Counted from the first letter of the stretch, positions 45,435 to 57,350 are shown. The stretch: DNA of 64,000 nt from Palaemon carinicauda (GCF_036898095.1 NC_090735.1:215369-279368); one strand, 5' to 3'. Notes: generated by a model not told the origin, from the letters alone. Translations and numbers: made by a program.

Positions 45435-45614
45435 GGATATCTTTAATCTACTTCTATGCAAAGATAGGAAGGACCAAGCGAGAACCTGCGCTGGGTAGAC
45501 TTTGTCGAAGGACTGAAGTGCCCTTGTCAATATATGGCCTTGAATTTATAAATTTAAAAAAAGAAAACCTTCTAATTTTACAGATTAAGGAGCACCCAGC
45601 TCCTGACATAATTT

Positions 45615-46022
45615 ACCTCCGCCAACGATGATGGAAGGTTATGTTTTACCACCTCTGTGTGTGTAATTTGTTTGTGTGTGTTTTTTTGTGAACACCCCTC
45701 TGGACACAATTTTAATCGTAGAGTAATGAAAATGCAGGGATTAACTGTTATGTAAAAAGCTGGAAATGATTAAATTTTGGAAGGTCAAGGCCAAAGGTCA
45801 AGGTCACGGTCACGCAAAATGATGTCCAATTCACGTAATCAGCCATATGTCTGGACATCGTTGTCACAGACTTCAAACTCAGTTCATATTTGAGTGTATG
45901 AAAATCCACGGCAAATGATGTGTGTTAAGGTTAAAGGTCAAGGTCAAGGTCAAAATCTAGCAAAAGGTCGAGAAATAAGCTGCCATGGGAAGGTCTGTGC
46001 TCAACTGAGTGTCCCTCTAGTT
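45615..46022 (+). repeat. GGTCA-rich element M1, near full length
   Basis: Begins TACCTCCGCCAACGATGATG and ends CAACTGAGTGTCCCTCTAGT. It has two GGTCA clusters, at about 45783-45812 and 45925-45950. Confidence 0.85.
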
Positions 46023-46175
46023 AAGTTTGCTTTACTCTGAGATAAGAATATTACAAAGTTGTTTATGACAATATTGAAGGGACACAGAAATCAAACAGTT
46101 CTGACCTAAGCACAACTTCAGCGGGAGACCTACCTATGAAAATAACAAGTTTACTAAAAAGATATTTAAATAACT

Positions 46176-46181
<6 letters not shown>

Positions 46182-46236
<55 letters not shown>
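46182..46236. repeat. (GA)n microsatellite
   Basis: Pure GA tract. Confidence 0.97.
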
Positions 46237-46239
<3 letters not shown>

Positions 46240-46530
46240 TTTTCAGTCCATCCGCGGAGACTCCATTTGCTTTTGGGTGGAACGATTTAGTTTAAACGTT
46301 TAGTGTTTTTTTATGATTTTGTCTAACTCATTCTTGAACTCGTTAACCGTGTTACTGTTGACTACATCCACTGGAAGTTATTCCAAGTATTTGTTATTTT
46401 GTATGTAAAGAAATTACAACATTGAGCGGAGTTGTATCTTTTCAATTCCAGTTTGTATCCGTAACTTCAGGACTGATTTGTGCTAAGCGTGAAGAGGTTG
46501 TTGTAGTCTGCATTTGTTATTCATTTAATA
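46237..46530 (-). pseudogene. LINE polymerase C-terminal relic between two GA tracts
   Basis: Minus-strand reading includes QNNKYLE, LPVDVVNSNTVNEFKNELDK and a decayed tail. That is the 'W..LP..VV...SV..FK..LD' end common to many LINE polymerases. The stretch runs from one GA array to the next. Confidence 0.65.
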
Positions 46531-46532
46531 AA

Positions 46533-46536
<4 letters not shown>

Positions 46537-46612
<76 letters not shown>
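46537..46612. repeat. (GA)n microsatellite
   Basis: Pure GA tract. Confidence 0.97.
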
Positions 46613-46615
<3 letters not shown>

Positions 46616-46970
46616 ACTTTGGAATAACTAGTGGGCGTGACTGATAATGCAAGCTGCCTAAACTAGGTTGTAGACACCAAGGAAAGAATTTTGAATGCAA
46701 AGCTTTGCAAATGCTGAATTTCTTAGGGCTACCGTTTAGTGAGATCATGGCACAAACATTTAAAGCAAATAATTGTGTATAGCTCACTTATCAGGGACAG
46801 TATGTATACGCTAAATACATTACAATGTATACGATAAACTGATGTTGTAGGTTCTATAAAGACACAAGGTTTCCCTTTGGGATAGGACCAGGAAAACATT
46901 CCTTCAAGGACCAGTGATACAGCCCTTCAAGGGAGTAAAGTGAATTAGTCATTTCTAAGTACTCGCATTA
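46613..46970. other. Spacer with an L2C LINE 3' UTR fragment (46800-46940)
   Basis: TGGGATAGGACCAGGAAAAC and AGTAAAGTGAA match the 3' ends of the L2C relics. No coding part remains. Confidence 0.55.
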
Positions 46971-47214
46971 TTACCTCCGCCAACGAAGTTGGGAGGTGGT
47001 TATGTTTTCGCCCCTGTTTGTCTGTTTGCGAACAACTTCCTGTTCACAATTTTACTCATAGAGTAGTGAAACTTTCAGGGATTAATTGTTGAGACCTGGA
47101 AGCGATTCAATTTTGAAACTCCAAAGTCAAAGGTCAAGGTCAAGGTCAAAGTCGAGTACAAGGTCGAGAGATAAGCTGCCATGGCGGAGGTCTGCGCTCT
47201 ACTAAGAGCCCCCT
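46971..47214 (+). repeat. GGTCA-rich element M1, internally shortened
   Basis: Begins TTACCTCCGCCAACGAAGTT and ends GGCGGAGGTCTGCGCTCTAC then TAAGAGCCCCCTAGTT. It lacks the middle third seen in the 390-bp copies. Confidence 0.86.
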
Positions 47215-47215
47215 A

Positions 47216-47216
<1 letters not shown>

Positions 47217-47270
<54 letters not shown>

Positions 47271-47470
47271 GCCAAGCTACAACACTGGTAGGGAAAGCAA
47301 GATGCTATAATCGCAAGGGCTCCAACAGGGAAAAATAGCCCAGTGAGGAAGGAAAGCAAGGAAATAAACTACAAGAGAAGTGATGAATAATTAAAGTAAA
47401 ACATTTGAATAACAGTAATAACATTAAATAGATCGTTCATATATAAACTATAACAACTCAAAAAAAATGT
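47217..47470 (-). repeat. L-TAA LINE 3' end, minus orientation
   Basis: ATT tract, then GCCAAGCTACAACACTGGTA and the family 3' UTR. It begins exactly at the end of the preceding M1 copy. Confidence 0.87.
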
Positions 47471-47695
47471 CTGAGTGAAAAGGTTTAATTTGGTCTATTC
47501 ATAAAATATTGAAGTATTTTGAAGTATTTATGTTATATGTGTATGTTGAAGAACTCACCGACTGTATTTGCATATCAACACATGAATCATTTTGTATGTA
47601 TGTATGTAGGTATACTCTGCGTCAAAATAACTCATACACCAATCACATCAAATTCACGGTTCCTTCTTACGCTTCTGAAGGGCAAAATAGACTAA

Positions 47696-48031
47696 AACTA
47701 GAGGGGTACACAGTAGAGCGCAGACCTCTGCCAATGCAGCTTATTTCTCGACCTTTTGCTCGACCTTTTGCTCGACCTTGATCTTGACCTTTGACCTTGA
47801 CATGTATTAATTGGCGTGGATTTTCGTGCACTCAAATATGAACCAAGTTTGAAGTCTGTGATAACGATGTCCTAACTTATGGGTGATTACGTGAATTGGA
47901 CATTTTGTTTGACTGTGGCCTTGACCTTTGACCCTGACCTTCCAAAATTTACTCATTTACAGCTTTTTACATAACAGGTAAGCCCTGCCATTTTCATTAG
48001 TCTATAATTGAAATTGTGGCCAGAAGCTGTT

Positions 48032-48073
<42 letters not shown>

Positions 48074-48131
48074 AAAACACACAAACAGGAGAGAAAACAT
48101 AACCTCCTTCCAACTTCGTTGGCGGAGGTAA
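47696..48131 (-). repeat. GGTCA-rich element M1 with internal (AT)n
   Basis: Plus strand AACTAGAGGGGTACACAGTA ... CTTTGACCTTGACATGTATT ... CAACTTCGTTGGCGGAGGTA. An AT tract (48036-48070) sits at the CACACAAAC-type site. Confidence 0.86.
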
Positions 48132-48606
48132 TTAAACAGTATTCTACAACATTTCATCGCCACCAACAGTTTTCACAATCTTAAAAACCCGAGAAAACTG
48201 TCAATTTATTCTCCAAAATCTTATCAGAATATCTACCTGGAACTCAGTATACCGTAATATTTAAGTTGAATATCGACTTGATTTTACGAAAATACGGTCT
48301 TCTAATTTCATCAATGGGTTTAAAAAGGAATATAGGCCTTGAACCAGGCACTGGTAGGCTAATGTCTCCGTTTCTTTCTTTACCAACAACTACGATTAAA
48401 AACTAGACTGTAATGTCTTAACTTGGAACTCCAAAACAGAAAATGACTGTCGATCAAACTCACAGATTTGGAACTTATCACGAGCTAAAAACCATTTTGT
48501 TAAACGTCAAAAGAAAAAAAATTCTTCGCAAATTTAAGTCTTGTAAGAAAATCGCTGCTTATTCAAATTCCTAAAAGTTGAATGTATATGCTCTTACCCC
48601 CACATG
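48132..48606. other. Unassigned; diverged relative of 52515-53040
   Basis: Shares ordered words with 52515-53040, for example TTTACGAA/ATACG/CTTCTAA near 48285 and 52715, and AATTTAAG/CTT/GTAAGAAAAT near 48530 and 52998. No coding signal. Confidence 0.4.
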
Positions 48607-48836
48607 AAAGGTTTAAAGGCCGCTCATGAATGGCAAAGGCAAGGGACAGTGATACTGCCCTACCAAGCGGGACTCTGCCCTAGAGACTGACAATATATAC
48701 ATAAGATCAGCGCCCAAGCAACCTCTCCACCCAAGCTAGGGCCAAGGAGGGCCAGGCAATGACTGCTGATGACTGTACTAGCCAGTCTAAATGCTATAGG
48801 GGAACACGTTACCACTGTACTAACCAGTATAAAGAA
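48607..48836 (-). repeat. Partial S1 SINE joined to an S2 head fragment
   Basis: 48607-48775 matches the S1 tail half (AAAGGCCGCTCATGAATGGC ... GGCCAGGCAATGACTGCTGA). 48776-48836 matches the S2 head (CTGTACTAACCAGTATAA). The junction with the 26,590 region of copy A resumes here. Confidence 0.7.
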
Positions 48837-49544
48837 TTAAATATCTAAAATACAAAGACCTATTATAACTGAATCTAAAAGTCTTACGTTACAAGAGAAG
48901 TATTGAAATCTACGCAACTAACCAGTCAGTACTGATGCCACATGGTTGTGTTACATTAAAGGAGCCGAAATCCTTTAATATTTCCCACCGCCAGGTTTCC
49001 ACATGCAGACGTCACCAGCCAGGAGACACAGAAAGATATATAGATTTGCAGAATACAAGATTTTATAATAAATGAAATGCAAACTTGTTCTTAAATCGAC
49101 TTCGTGTCTCCTGGGGGACCATCATTCAAGACTGGGTTTTTATTAACAAAATTCCCTAGCTTTTTAAAGTCTCGGTAATACCCTCTTACCTGTTCTTGTC
49201 AATGACACCATCTGCAAAAGCGAAAAATACATCATTAGTATCAAATATGAAACTGATTATGATCAGCAAATTTTCAATGGACAAAATCCCACTTAACATA
49301 ACTAATAATTACTTAAGTTTTTAAGGAAAATTAATTATTTTCTTGTTTTCTCTGAGTTACGTTAAGGTAAATTTGATAACTGATAATGACTACAGCATAT
49401 AATTCTTCAAATATTTGAGTTTGAAACTTAACTTTTGTACGTGACATAAAATCTGGTGAATACTACTTTGTGTCCAAGCTTTCAGTGTGGCATAAGACCA
49501 CATACACTTTCTGAAAGTTAACATTGTTAAGTAATTAGGTGAGA
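48837..49544. other. Non-coding segment shared with copy A
   Basis: Matches 26609-27350. No gene seen. Confidence 0.55.
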
Positions 49545-49635
49545 AGACAAGTAACCAATTAATGAAGTATATATGTAACCAATGAAGTAAGTAGATAAGT
49601 AACCAATTAAGTTTGTAAGTTACCATTTAAGTAAT
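49545..49635. repeat. Short form of the 20-bp minisatellite
   Basis: A few degenerate AGTAACCAATTAA units, against about 14 regular units in copy A. Confidence 0.8.
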
Positions 49636-49841
49636 AAGACTGGCAATATGAACCTGTCGTAGTATCGTAAGAAATACAAAAATAATAAAAGGCCAACACT
49701 GTTTAAGAAATTGATCTAATTTGGCAGCCAGTTCATTGAGATGTGATTTCTAATGATCATTCACTTTTCAAGATCATTTAACAAAATGAAAAATTGAAGC
49801 GATGTATAACAGAGGGTCAACAAACAGTTAATAAATCATAT

Positions 49842-49843
49842 TA

Positions 49844-49935
<92 letters not shown>

Positions 49936-50010
49936 GCTAAGCTACAATCCTAGTTGAAAAAGCAGGATTCTATAAGCCAAAGGACTCCAACAGGAAATTG
50001 GTACTGGGGG
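49842..50010 (-). repeat. L-TAA LINE 3' end, minus orientation
   Basis: ATT tract plus TAGCTAAGCTACAATCCTAG. Paralogue of 27889-28075. Confidence 0.88.
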
Positions 50011-50093
50011 AATGAATAAAGGATATTTAGTACGTATTTAGGAAATTTATCTATTCAATAAATACGACGAAATTATCCCAATTCCGCAGACCG

Positions 50094-50098
<5 letters not shown>

Positions 50099-50128
<30 letters not shown>
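50099..50128. repeat. Short (GA)n tract
   Basis: About 28 bp GA. Confidence 0.95.
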
Positions 50129-50131
<3 letters not shown>

Positions 50132-50515
50132 TGGTCTATTACATAACGTACGTAAGTTTTAAACTAATTGATTGGTGTCTACAGGATGTAGTTAGCCTGC
50201 TTTACGTTCTAATAAATCAACTAGTTAAATATGCGCAGATAACGAGTCACAATATAATAAGAAATAATTACACTTAACTAAAATAGAACTTAACTATACG
50301 AAAAATAATATTCCAGACGGTGTTAGCTGTATATTAGTAAAAATGTCGTAACATTTTTAATGGTTGTTTACTGAAAACCCCATTCTTAAAATATATGACT
50401 TATACATTTCGGGAAAACAAGATTCTACTCAATGTATGCATAGAAAAAAACGTTGTGTGACACTTGAAACGTTAGAAAAACCGGTAAGACAAAGTGGTAC
50501 AAACATTTGTAATGT
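50129..50515. other. Unassigned AT-rich stretch (copy-B specific)
   Basis: No gene or known repeat recognised. Confidence 0.4.
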
Positions 50516-50765
50516 CCGAAAACTGGTAAAATTGCACGAAAATTAGTAAAATTGTACGACAATTGGTAAAATTGCACGAAAATTGGCAAAATTGAACGAA
50601 AATTGGCAAAATTGAACGAAAATTGGCAAAATTGAACGAAAATTGGTAAAATTGAACGAAAATTTGTAAAATTGCACGAAAATTTGTAAAATTGCACGAA
50701 AATTGGTAAAATTGCATGAGAATCAGTAAAATTGCACGAAAACTGGCAAAATAGCACGAAAATTT
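50516..50765. repeat. 21-bp minisatellite (AAAATTGGTAAAATTGCACGA type)
   Basis: About 12 units of AAAATTGG + C/TAAAATTG + C/AACG. The unit is a multiple of three, so minus-strand frames read as seven-residue FVQFYQF-type repeats. I regard these as shadows. Confidence 0.93.
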
Positions 50766-50969
50766 ATGCGTTTCAGATTTTTGACATTTCAAATGGTTAA
50801 TCTCAGTACCCTGCACCCTCACACATACTTCACACGAAGACTTTAATAACTGACACGATGCACTGCATGGCATTCCTGAACCGGGAATCGTGCTAGTGTC
50901 GTATAAGTGTCATAATAGCTTTTAGATTTTGGTCTCAAAACACCTTCTGACTTTGCCCAATAAATAATA

Positions 50970-50972
<3 letters not shown>

Positions 50973-51023
<51 letters not shown>
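50973..51023. repeat. (CT)n microsatellite
   Basis: Pure CT tract. Confidence 0.97.
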
Positions 51024-51024
<1 letters not shown>

Positions 51025-51552
51025 ACCTTGGATTCATCTTCCAGATTTCTCATAGATTCTCAAACTCAACTTCGTTTATAAGAAAGACTTATGTCAAAAT
51101 ATATAATTAAATTTGTACAAAATTTTACATTCAAACTACAGTCGAATGTTTAAATCACTAAGAAATTTTGTTACAATAAAAACACTGACGTAAAAACCAC
51201 TGGAAATATTGAATTGAAAACTAGGTAATAAAAAAAAGGGTTAAATCTTCAGTAACGAATTGTACAATACATCAACATTTATGTATATAAATTGCATTTG
51301 TATAAAATTGTGATTTTTAATGATTTTGAAAGTCTTTTTCAAAATGCCTAAATATTTTCAGAAAACTCAACAGGCGATTAAGTAAAATCTATGTACTTAT
51401 GCTTATTTATGTTTGAATTTTATTGGTAATACTATTAATATCCCTATTGCTATGATTAAATAGGAATCATTAAGAACACAGAAAATAAAATTGGGATTAC
51501 CAAGCAATTTTTTTTATAACCATTACGTGCTGACACACACAGACACACACAC
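51024..51552. other. Unassigned AT-rich stretch
   Basis: No gene seen. Confidence 0.4.
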
Positions 51553-51584
<32 letters not shown>

Positions 51585-51585
51585 T

Positions 51586-51619
<34 letters not shown>

Positions 51620-51646
51620 AATATATATATATATATATATATATAT
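51553..51646. repeat. (AT)n microsatellite with ATTTAA interruptions
   Basis: AT tract bounded on the left by ACACACAC. Confidence 0.95.
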
Positions 51647-52022
51647 CTGAATCCTAACTTATTTCGTCCTGACTCTCTCCCCCAATATCCCCTTCCCAAA
51701 CACACACACAATGACTTCACCCGAATGTTGAATTTCCTAAGGGAACTGTTAACTGAGACAATAAGGAGATATTCAAAACAAATAACTGTATAATTGTCAA
51801 GGTTTGTGTGCACTCGCTTACAAAAAAAAAAAAAAATGACTGTGTTCACAGAGTAAACTGAATAATTATTAAGACAAAGGATTTATTTTGTCCATTGGTC
51901 AAATAATGAATACTATTGTTAAATATATACGCTGCGTATGATGAGTTGTTCACTGACTGTTTATATGATTTATATGTTAACTTATGAAATATATTTAGGT
52001 TTCAATAACTATTGTACACCTA

Positions 52023-52023
<1 letters not shown>

Positions 52024-52081
<58 letters not shown>

Positions 52082-52460
52082 GCCAAGCTACAACCCCAGT
52101 TGGAAAAGCAAGATGCTATAAGCCGAAGGGCTCCAATAAGGAAAAATAGCCCAGTGAGGAAAGGAAATAACGAAATAAATAATGAGAACAAAATACTAAT
52201 AAATCATTCTAAAAACAGTAACAACGTCAAAACAGATATGTCATATATAAACTACAATAAAACTTACGTCAGCCTGTTCAACATAAAAACATTTGTTCCA
52301 ACTTTGAACTTTTGAAGTTCTACTGATTCAACTATACCTGATTAGGAAGATCATTCCACAACTTATCACCTAAAATTCCCGGATCCTTCTTAGAATTTTG
52401 CAAGTTATGTGGCTATTGTATATTGCCTGGCCCTTGCGGCCAAACACAGGCTCTTGCAAT
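52024..52460 (-). pseudogene. L-TAA LINE: polymerase C-terminal remnant, 3' UTR and (TAA)n tail
   Basis: The most informative copy of this family. Minus-strand reading from about 52400 gives GDKLWNDLPNQV, a 'W..LP' LINE C-terminal motif. The 3' UTR words shared with nine other copies follow, then about 58 bp of TAA repeat (52024-52081). The remainder upstream (GCCTGGCCCTTGCGGCCAAA, about 52428) also recurs weakly near 59940. Confidence 0.72.
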
Positions 52461-54235
52461 CATGCAACCCTTAGGATTTGCAAGATAAAAATATGCATAA
52501 ATTATACGAATCTTGAGACATCACCACCACCACCAACAGCTTGAAAATTTAAAAAAAATGTAATAAAATTTTTTATCAATGTGTCTAGTTTCAGAAGGAA
52601 ATATCTAATTAAAAAACCATTATTTAAAATTCCATATAAATTTGTCTCCAATTTCAAAAGGAAATATCTGATTAAAAACCATTAATTACATTTTTAATGA
52701 ATTTGAGCAAACTTTACGAAGATACGCCCTTCTAAACCCATCGCTGGCGTTAACGGAAAATTTAGGCCTATGGATGAGTACTCGACATGGTAATATTTAA
52801 AATTTATTCCTTCATTAACAATTGCTGTCAAATCGATTATTATGTTTCTACATGGAACTCAAAACAACACTTACAGTATGATACATAAAGTCAATTGGAA
52901 AATCTCGTATAAAAACCATTAAAAAGATTCGAAAATTGCCACGCCCTAAAACCGGTGTAGGCAAAGCCCAAAATAAAATATCTTTCGCCAATTTAAGACC
53001 TTCGTAAGAAAATATCTGGTTATTCCAAACATCTAGCGTTTAACGTGATTAATTAACCGCAAGAAAATAAAGAAAATAAACCTGGAAAGTGACTTCTTAC
53101 CTTTTCCCTTAATTTTTCACAACACTAGTTAAAAGAGAAGACCTTCTCCAACCGTGTCTATGGCTGACTGAATTTTCTACAGCTGTCAGAAACATCCCTA
53201 GACAGGCCTTAAAATATCCCTAGGACAGAAGTATTTTCTTCTAGTATTTTTTAATACTTTGCTTTCTTTATAATACAATAAATATACTTATGCTTCTTTT
53301 ATAATTGTAATATATTCTATATTTACTTTTAATAATTGTATTTATGAAACCACTAACAATAAAATCTAGATTTTTATTAAGATGACGAGCTTACTTCTGT
53401 TTTGATTTTAATATTTGCTCTGAAATATATATTAATGTAATCATAATGATATTGGGTGTCATATAAAAGCAATACTTAGTAAAACTTAAGCAATTTAAGT
53501 CTTGAAGACTAAATTTTCACATTGCTGATTTTATGCTACGTAAAGAAACTGAATATCTCACGTTGAATATTTACTTATGTAGAAAAATATATCTAAATCA
53601 TAAGGAGCATTGGTGATTTTTATATGCTAAAATTAAATTTCATTAACAATTCTCAGCTATACGGGAGTTAATCAGATATTCCTATTTTGAGCCTCAAGTT
53701 CTCCAACAGCTAAAATGGCCCTATTTGAGGGACAAATCCCTAGAATTGGTAGAGAAGGTGAGAGATTTGCTTCAGCCAATCAAAGACTTCCACTATACTC
53801 TTCGTTTCTATGGTTCTCTTCATTAGATAGAAACATCAAATTTATGATAGGATATATATTGGTAATCCTCAGATACAAAAATTAAATAATAATAGACTTC
53901 AAATAGAGATAAATGTAAATACCATTTAGTATTTAATAGCTATTTACGCCTGAAGCGTATACACAAGCTGTTTTATGTTACCAAAATTTTTCATCTTGAA
54001 CGTAGCCACTGGATCCTTTACTATATTCTAGAAAATGAAAACAATCGGATCTTTCTGAACATATTTTTTTTTTTTTTGAGGGAACCCATAGTATTTCAAC
54101 AGCCATTCATACCTGATTTAAAAATTCATCTTAATCATGTATTATACCAAATCTTATGAATTGATATTAATAATTTCAAGAAGAACTGAAGACTTTCTCT
54201 TTTCTGAGTGTGATAATGTGGATTTGACAATTGAT
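52461..54235. other. AT-rich stretch without recognised genes
   Basis: 52515-53040 is a diverged relative of 48150-48570. 53755-53830 resembles 32240-32300 (both have GCCAATCA). No open frame of note. Confidence 0.4.
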
Positions 54236-54362
54236 ATAGAATACTCTAAATACCTCAGAATGTATACGACAAATAGATCTAGTAGCTCATGTTGGGCTTA
54301 GGGTTTCCTTGCTTGATATGACCAGGGAAACAGCCCTCAAAGTAAAATAAAGTAAAGTAATA
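54236..54362 (+). repeat. L2C LINE 3' UTR fragment with AGTAAA-type tail
   Basis: AATGTATACGACAAATAGAT then TTGATATGACCAGGGAAACA and AAAGTAAAATAAAGTAAAGT. Confidence 0.65.
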
Positions 54363-54373
54363 CTGGTAGGAAT

Positions 54374-54770
54374 ACTATCTTGCTTAACTTATGCAGACTG
54401 ACGCAAAGAGCCTCAGTTAGATGTCACCATTTGTGCCTATCTTGAGCTTTAAAATCAATATTTCTCCATCCATCACCTCCTACTTCACGCTTCATAGTCC
54501 TCAGCCATGTAGGCCTGGGGTCTTCCAACTCTTCCTGTACCTTGTGGAACCCAGTTGAAAGTTTGGTGAACTAATCTCTCATGGGAAGTGTGAAAAGCAT
54601 GCCTAAACCATCTCCATCTACCCCTCACCATGATCTCCAATACATATGGCACTCGAGTAATCTCTCTTATAGTTTCATTTCTAATTCTGACCCGCCATTC
54701 AACTTTTAATATTCTTCTGAGGGCTTTGTTCTCAAATCTACTAAACCTGTTGGAGATTGTTTCATTATTT
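54374..54770 (-). pseudogene. RTE-like LINE polymerase C-terminal relic
   Basis: Minus-strand reading gives RRILKVEWRVRIRNETIREI, then GRWRWFRHAFHTSHERLVHQ, then WVPQGTGRVGRPQAYM. The order RRILN...W..RI.NE, R.RW.GH.LR, W.PQGKR..GRP is the well-known end of RTE/BovB-like and related LINE polymerases. Substitutions such as RWRWFRHAF for RWRWIGHVL show decay. Confidence 0.75.
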
Positions 54771-54967
54771 ATACTAGTTTATAAACATTATACTAGCTGT
54801 AGTACTCATACTATGGTGTAAAATCATAAGGGTTTAGTGTTAGTAGGAATATACCTGAAATAATAAAAGACTACTTTATCAAAAGGAATATGATCTGGAT
54901 TGAATACCTCTTCAGTAGTATGACTTTAATTACTGGTAAGAAATTAGATTTACTCTCTTGTCATTCC

Positions 54968-55364
54968 ACAAGAAACTAAAGGGGCACTCAGTAGAATGCA
55001 GATCTCCACCATGGCAGCTTATTTCCTGAACTTTTGCTCGATCTTGACCTTGAACTTTGACCTTAACATTTATTAGTTGGCGTGGATTTTCAGACACTCA
55101 AATATGAACCAAGTCTGGTGTCTCTGTGACCACGATGTCCAAACTTATGGCTGATTACGTGAAGAGAATTGGACATTTTGCTTAACTGTAACCTTGACCT
55201 TTGACCTTGACCTTTAGAAATTGATAATTTCCAGCTTTTTACATAAGTTCAATGATGCAAGTTTCATTAATCTACGATTAAAATTGTGGCCAGGAAGCTG
55301 TTCACAAACAAACCACAAACAGGGGGTAAAACATAACCTCCTCCCAACTTGTTTGGCAGAGGTA
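54968..55364 (-). repeat. GGTCA-rich element M1, near full length
   Basis: Plus strand AACTAAAGGGGCACTCAGTA ... GACCTTGACCTTTAG ... CCCAACTTGTTTGGCAGAGG. It also has TGACCTTGAACTTTGACCTT near 55045. Confidence 0.86.
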
Positions 55365-55887
55365 ATTATTAAAGCGCCTATATGAGCTACCTAAGCGATT
55401 ATTGAGCCGATCTGAGCTACCTAAAAACCAGTTAAGATTGCACTGAAAACATACATCCTGTCGTAAGATGGCCTTTATTTAAGGAGGGCGCAATTGCTAA
55501 TGGTACAGCTCTTGCAGCCCTGAGTAAGAAGTCTGATTCAGTGTCACTAGATATCCAACAATGTACGCTGATATACTTCAATCGTATTTTCTGTTACACA
55601 TATTCAAACACCGAAAGATTGATTGCGTTTACAGACTATTAAGAGCATTAACCACGTATTTCTAATCAAAGACATACAATAATATTCTTAAACAACTTGA
55701 CCAATAACACGAATGATTATCCTGTTCTATAAAGATCTTGAATAGTAAAAATTATAATTTCAATCAATTATTCAGTTGAAAGATCTTTGGCTGCAATAAA
55801 GTATTTAGTTCTGCATAGTACAACAATTGTCACAAATGTATTCTATGTAAAACACAAATTATGGTTACTTTTCCATACTTTAATAGA
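55365..55887. other. Unassigned AT-rich stretch
   Basis: No gene seen. Confidence 0.4.
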
Positions 55888-56160
55888 TGTTTTCCTGGTT
55901 CTATCACACAAGGAAGTCCTACTCACTACAGATCCTACAGGATCTGTTTGTTGTAGACGTTTTTAGATACCTAAAGTTTGACACAGCGTATCCCATGTTA
56001 ATAGTCAAATCCACATTATCAAAGCACTTTGGAAACAAGGAAGTCTTCAGTTTCTTCTTGAAAGCTTTGACATCTTCAGTCTTTCGTTCGTCTAGTGGGA
56101 GCTTGTTATATAGTTTTAGGGTCTAGAACCTACAGACGACATACATCTATTATTTTTTTC
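55888..56160 (-). pseudogene. LINE ORF2 C-terminal relic (family L2C)
   Basis: Minus strand has the complement of TTTGGAAACAAGGAAGTCTT and GCTTGTTATATAGTTTTAGG, corresponding to the YNNLPLDIQN ... FKRKLKK end of the better copy at 9640-9879. Confidence 0.65.
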
Positions 56161-56427
56161 ACCTCTTGGAGATAAACAATATTTATTATTGAGACACGCA
56201 TTTACCAATCGTCTTTTCATACCATAATACCAAATTGATTAGAATTGTTAACGCATTGCAAACAAAACTGATAATAAGCTTAATAAAATACTGTTATTAA
56301 AAAACAAATTAAATATCGACAAAACGATAATCTATTTTGAAAGAAAACAGAAAGATATTCGCATCTGAGTCAACTAAAGTTGAAGCATATTCACGAAAAC
56401 TTAAGAGAAAAAAGTTTGAAATACCTT

Positions 56428-56461
<34 letters not shown>

Positions 56462-56930
56462 GAAGGACTAGATAAATACCACGTCCTCCTGCCAAGGTAT
56501 CTACGTGTTTACTGAATCTTTTGTAACTATCAGTACTACAGAATGTTTCAACCAGTTAGAGGCCTCAACCAAACCCGGTGAATTTATCTGTTTTCAGCCA
56601 GTATTTTAGCAAGTATTTTAGCCGGAAGCTCAGTAAACCCTTCTAAGACTGACTGGTTGGACTAAATAGTTTTTTAAAAGACGTTAGTGTAACGATTATT
56701 CATTATCTAATAGAGTTACAAGCATAAAAAAGGGTAAATTTACAGTTTCATCCATTATGGGGAAACTGGAATAAAAATATATTTTTTGCATCAGAAATAG
56801 TGTAATTCAAACGAATTTAACGTTTATTTTGACTGCAAACCATCCGATTTAGAGATTTACTATGTAATTGGAGTTAAAACAACAAGTTGTTCTAGAATGC
56901 AGAAAGACCCTACTTCATCCCAACAATTAT
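56161..56930. other. Unassigned AT-rich stretch with T(30)
   Basis: A T-run at about 56429-56458. No gene seen. Confidence 0.4.
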
Positions 56931-57350
56931 GGGGGACACCAGGTGGGAACCGGGGTTTTGGGTGGGGGTGGGGGGGGGGGGCGTCAAATGATATTTGCAA
57001 TAAATGAATACTTATCCTTCCACCACCCCTCCCCCTATACCCCTACCTAGCCCTACCGGGGGGGGGGGGGCTGCGACCCCCCTTAAGGCCACAGTGATTT
57101 TCAGGGCACTACTGAACCTAATAAACCCACCTAACCTAGCCTAGGGGCCCTGTACCCCTACCTAGGCCTACCGGGGGGGGGGGGGGGGGGGGGGGGTTGG
57201 CCTCCACCCCCGTGCGACCCCCCCTTGAGGCCACAGTGAATTTCGGGACACTGCCAAACCTAATACAACCACCCAACCTAGGGCCCTGTACCCCTACCTA
57301 GGCCTAGCCCCTGCGACGACCCCCCCCCCCCTTACAGCCACTACCTAACA
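56931..57350. repeat. GC-rich imperfect tandem repeat with long G-runs
   Basis: TACCCCTACCTAG recurs at 57038, 57153 and 57289. Each is followed by poly(G) or poly(C) (G12 near 57059, about G24 near 57173, C12 near 57318). GCCACAGTGA follows the first two runs; after the third it decays to GCCACTACC. Three units of about 115-136 bp whose G-run lengths differ. Confidence 0.85.

Larger units (their letters stand above)
41831..51735 (+). repeat. Segmental duplication, copy B
   Basis: Same order and orientation as 16831-28260. Copy B lacks the LINE (empty site 43918-43930). It has about 3.9 kb of extra sequence at 44.87-48.78 kb, a shortened 20-bp minisatellite, and about 1.6 kb extra at 50.06-51.65 kb. 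Confidence 0.9.

Noticed and set aside
50425..50873. Minus-strand Phe-rich repeat proteins
   Set aside because: Shadows of the 21-bp minisatellite.
52009..52191. Poly-Asn protein
   Set aside because: The Asn run is the ATT tract of an L-TAA LINE tail.
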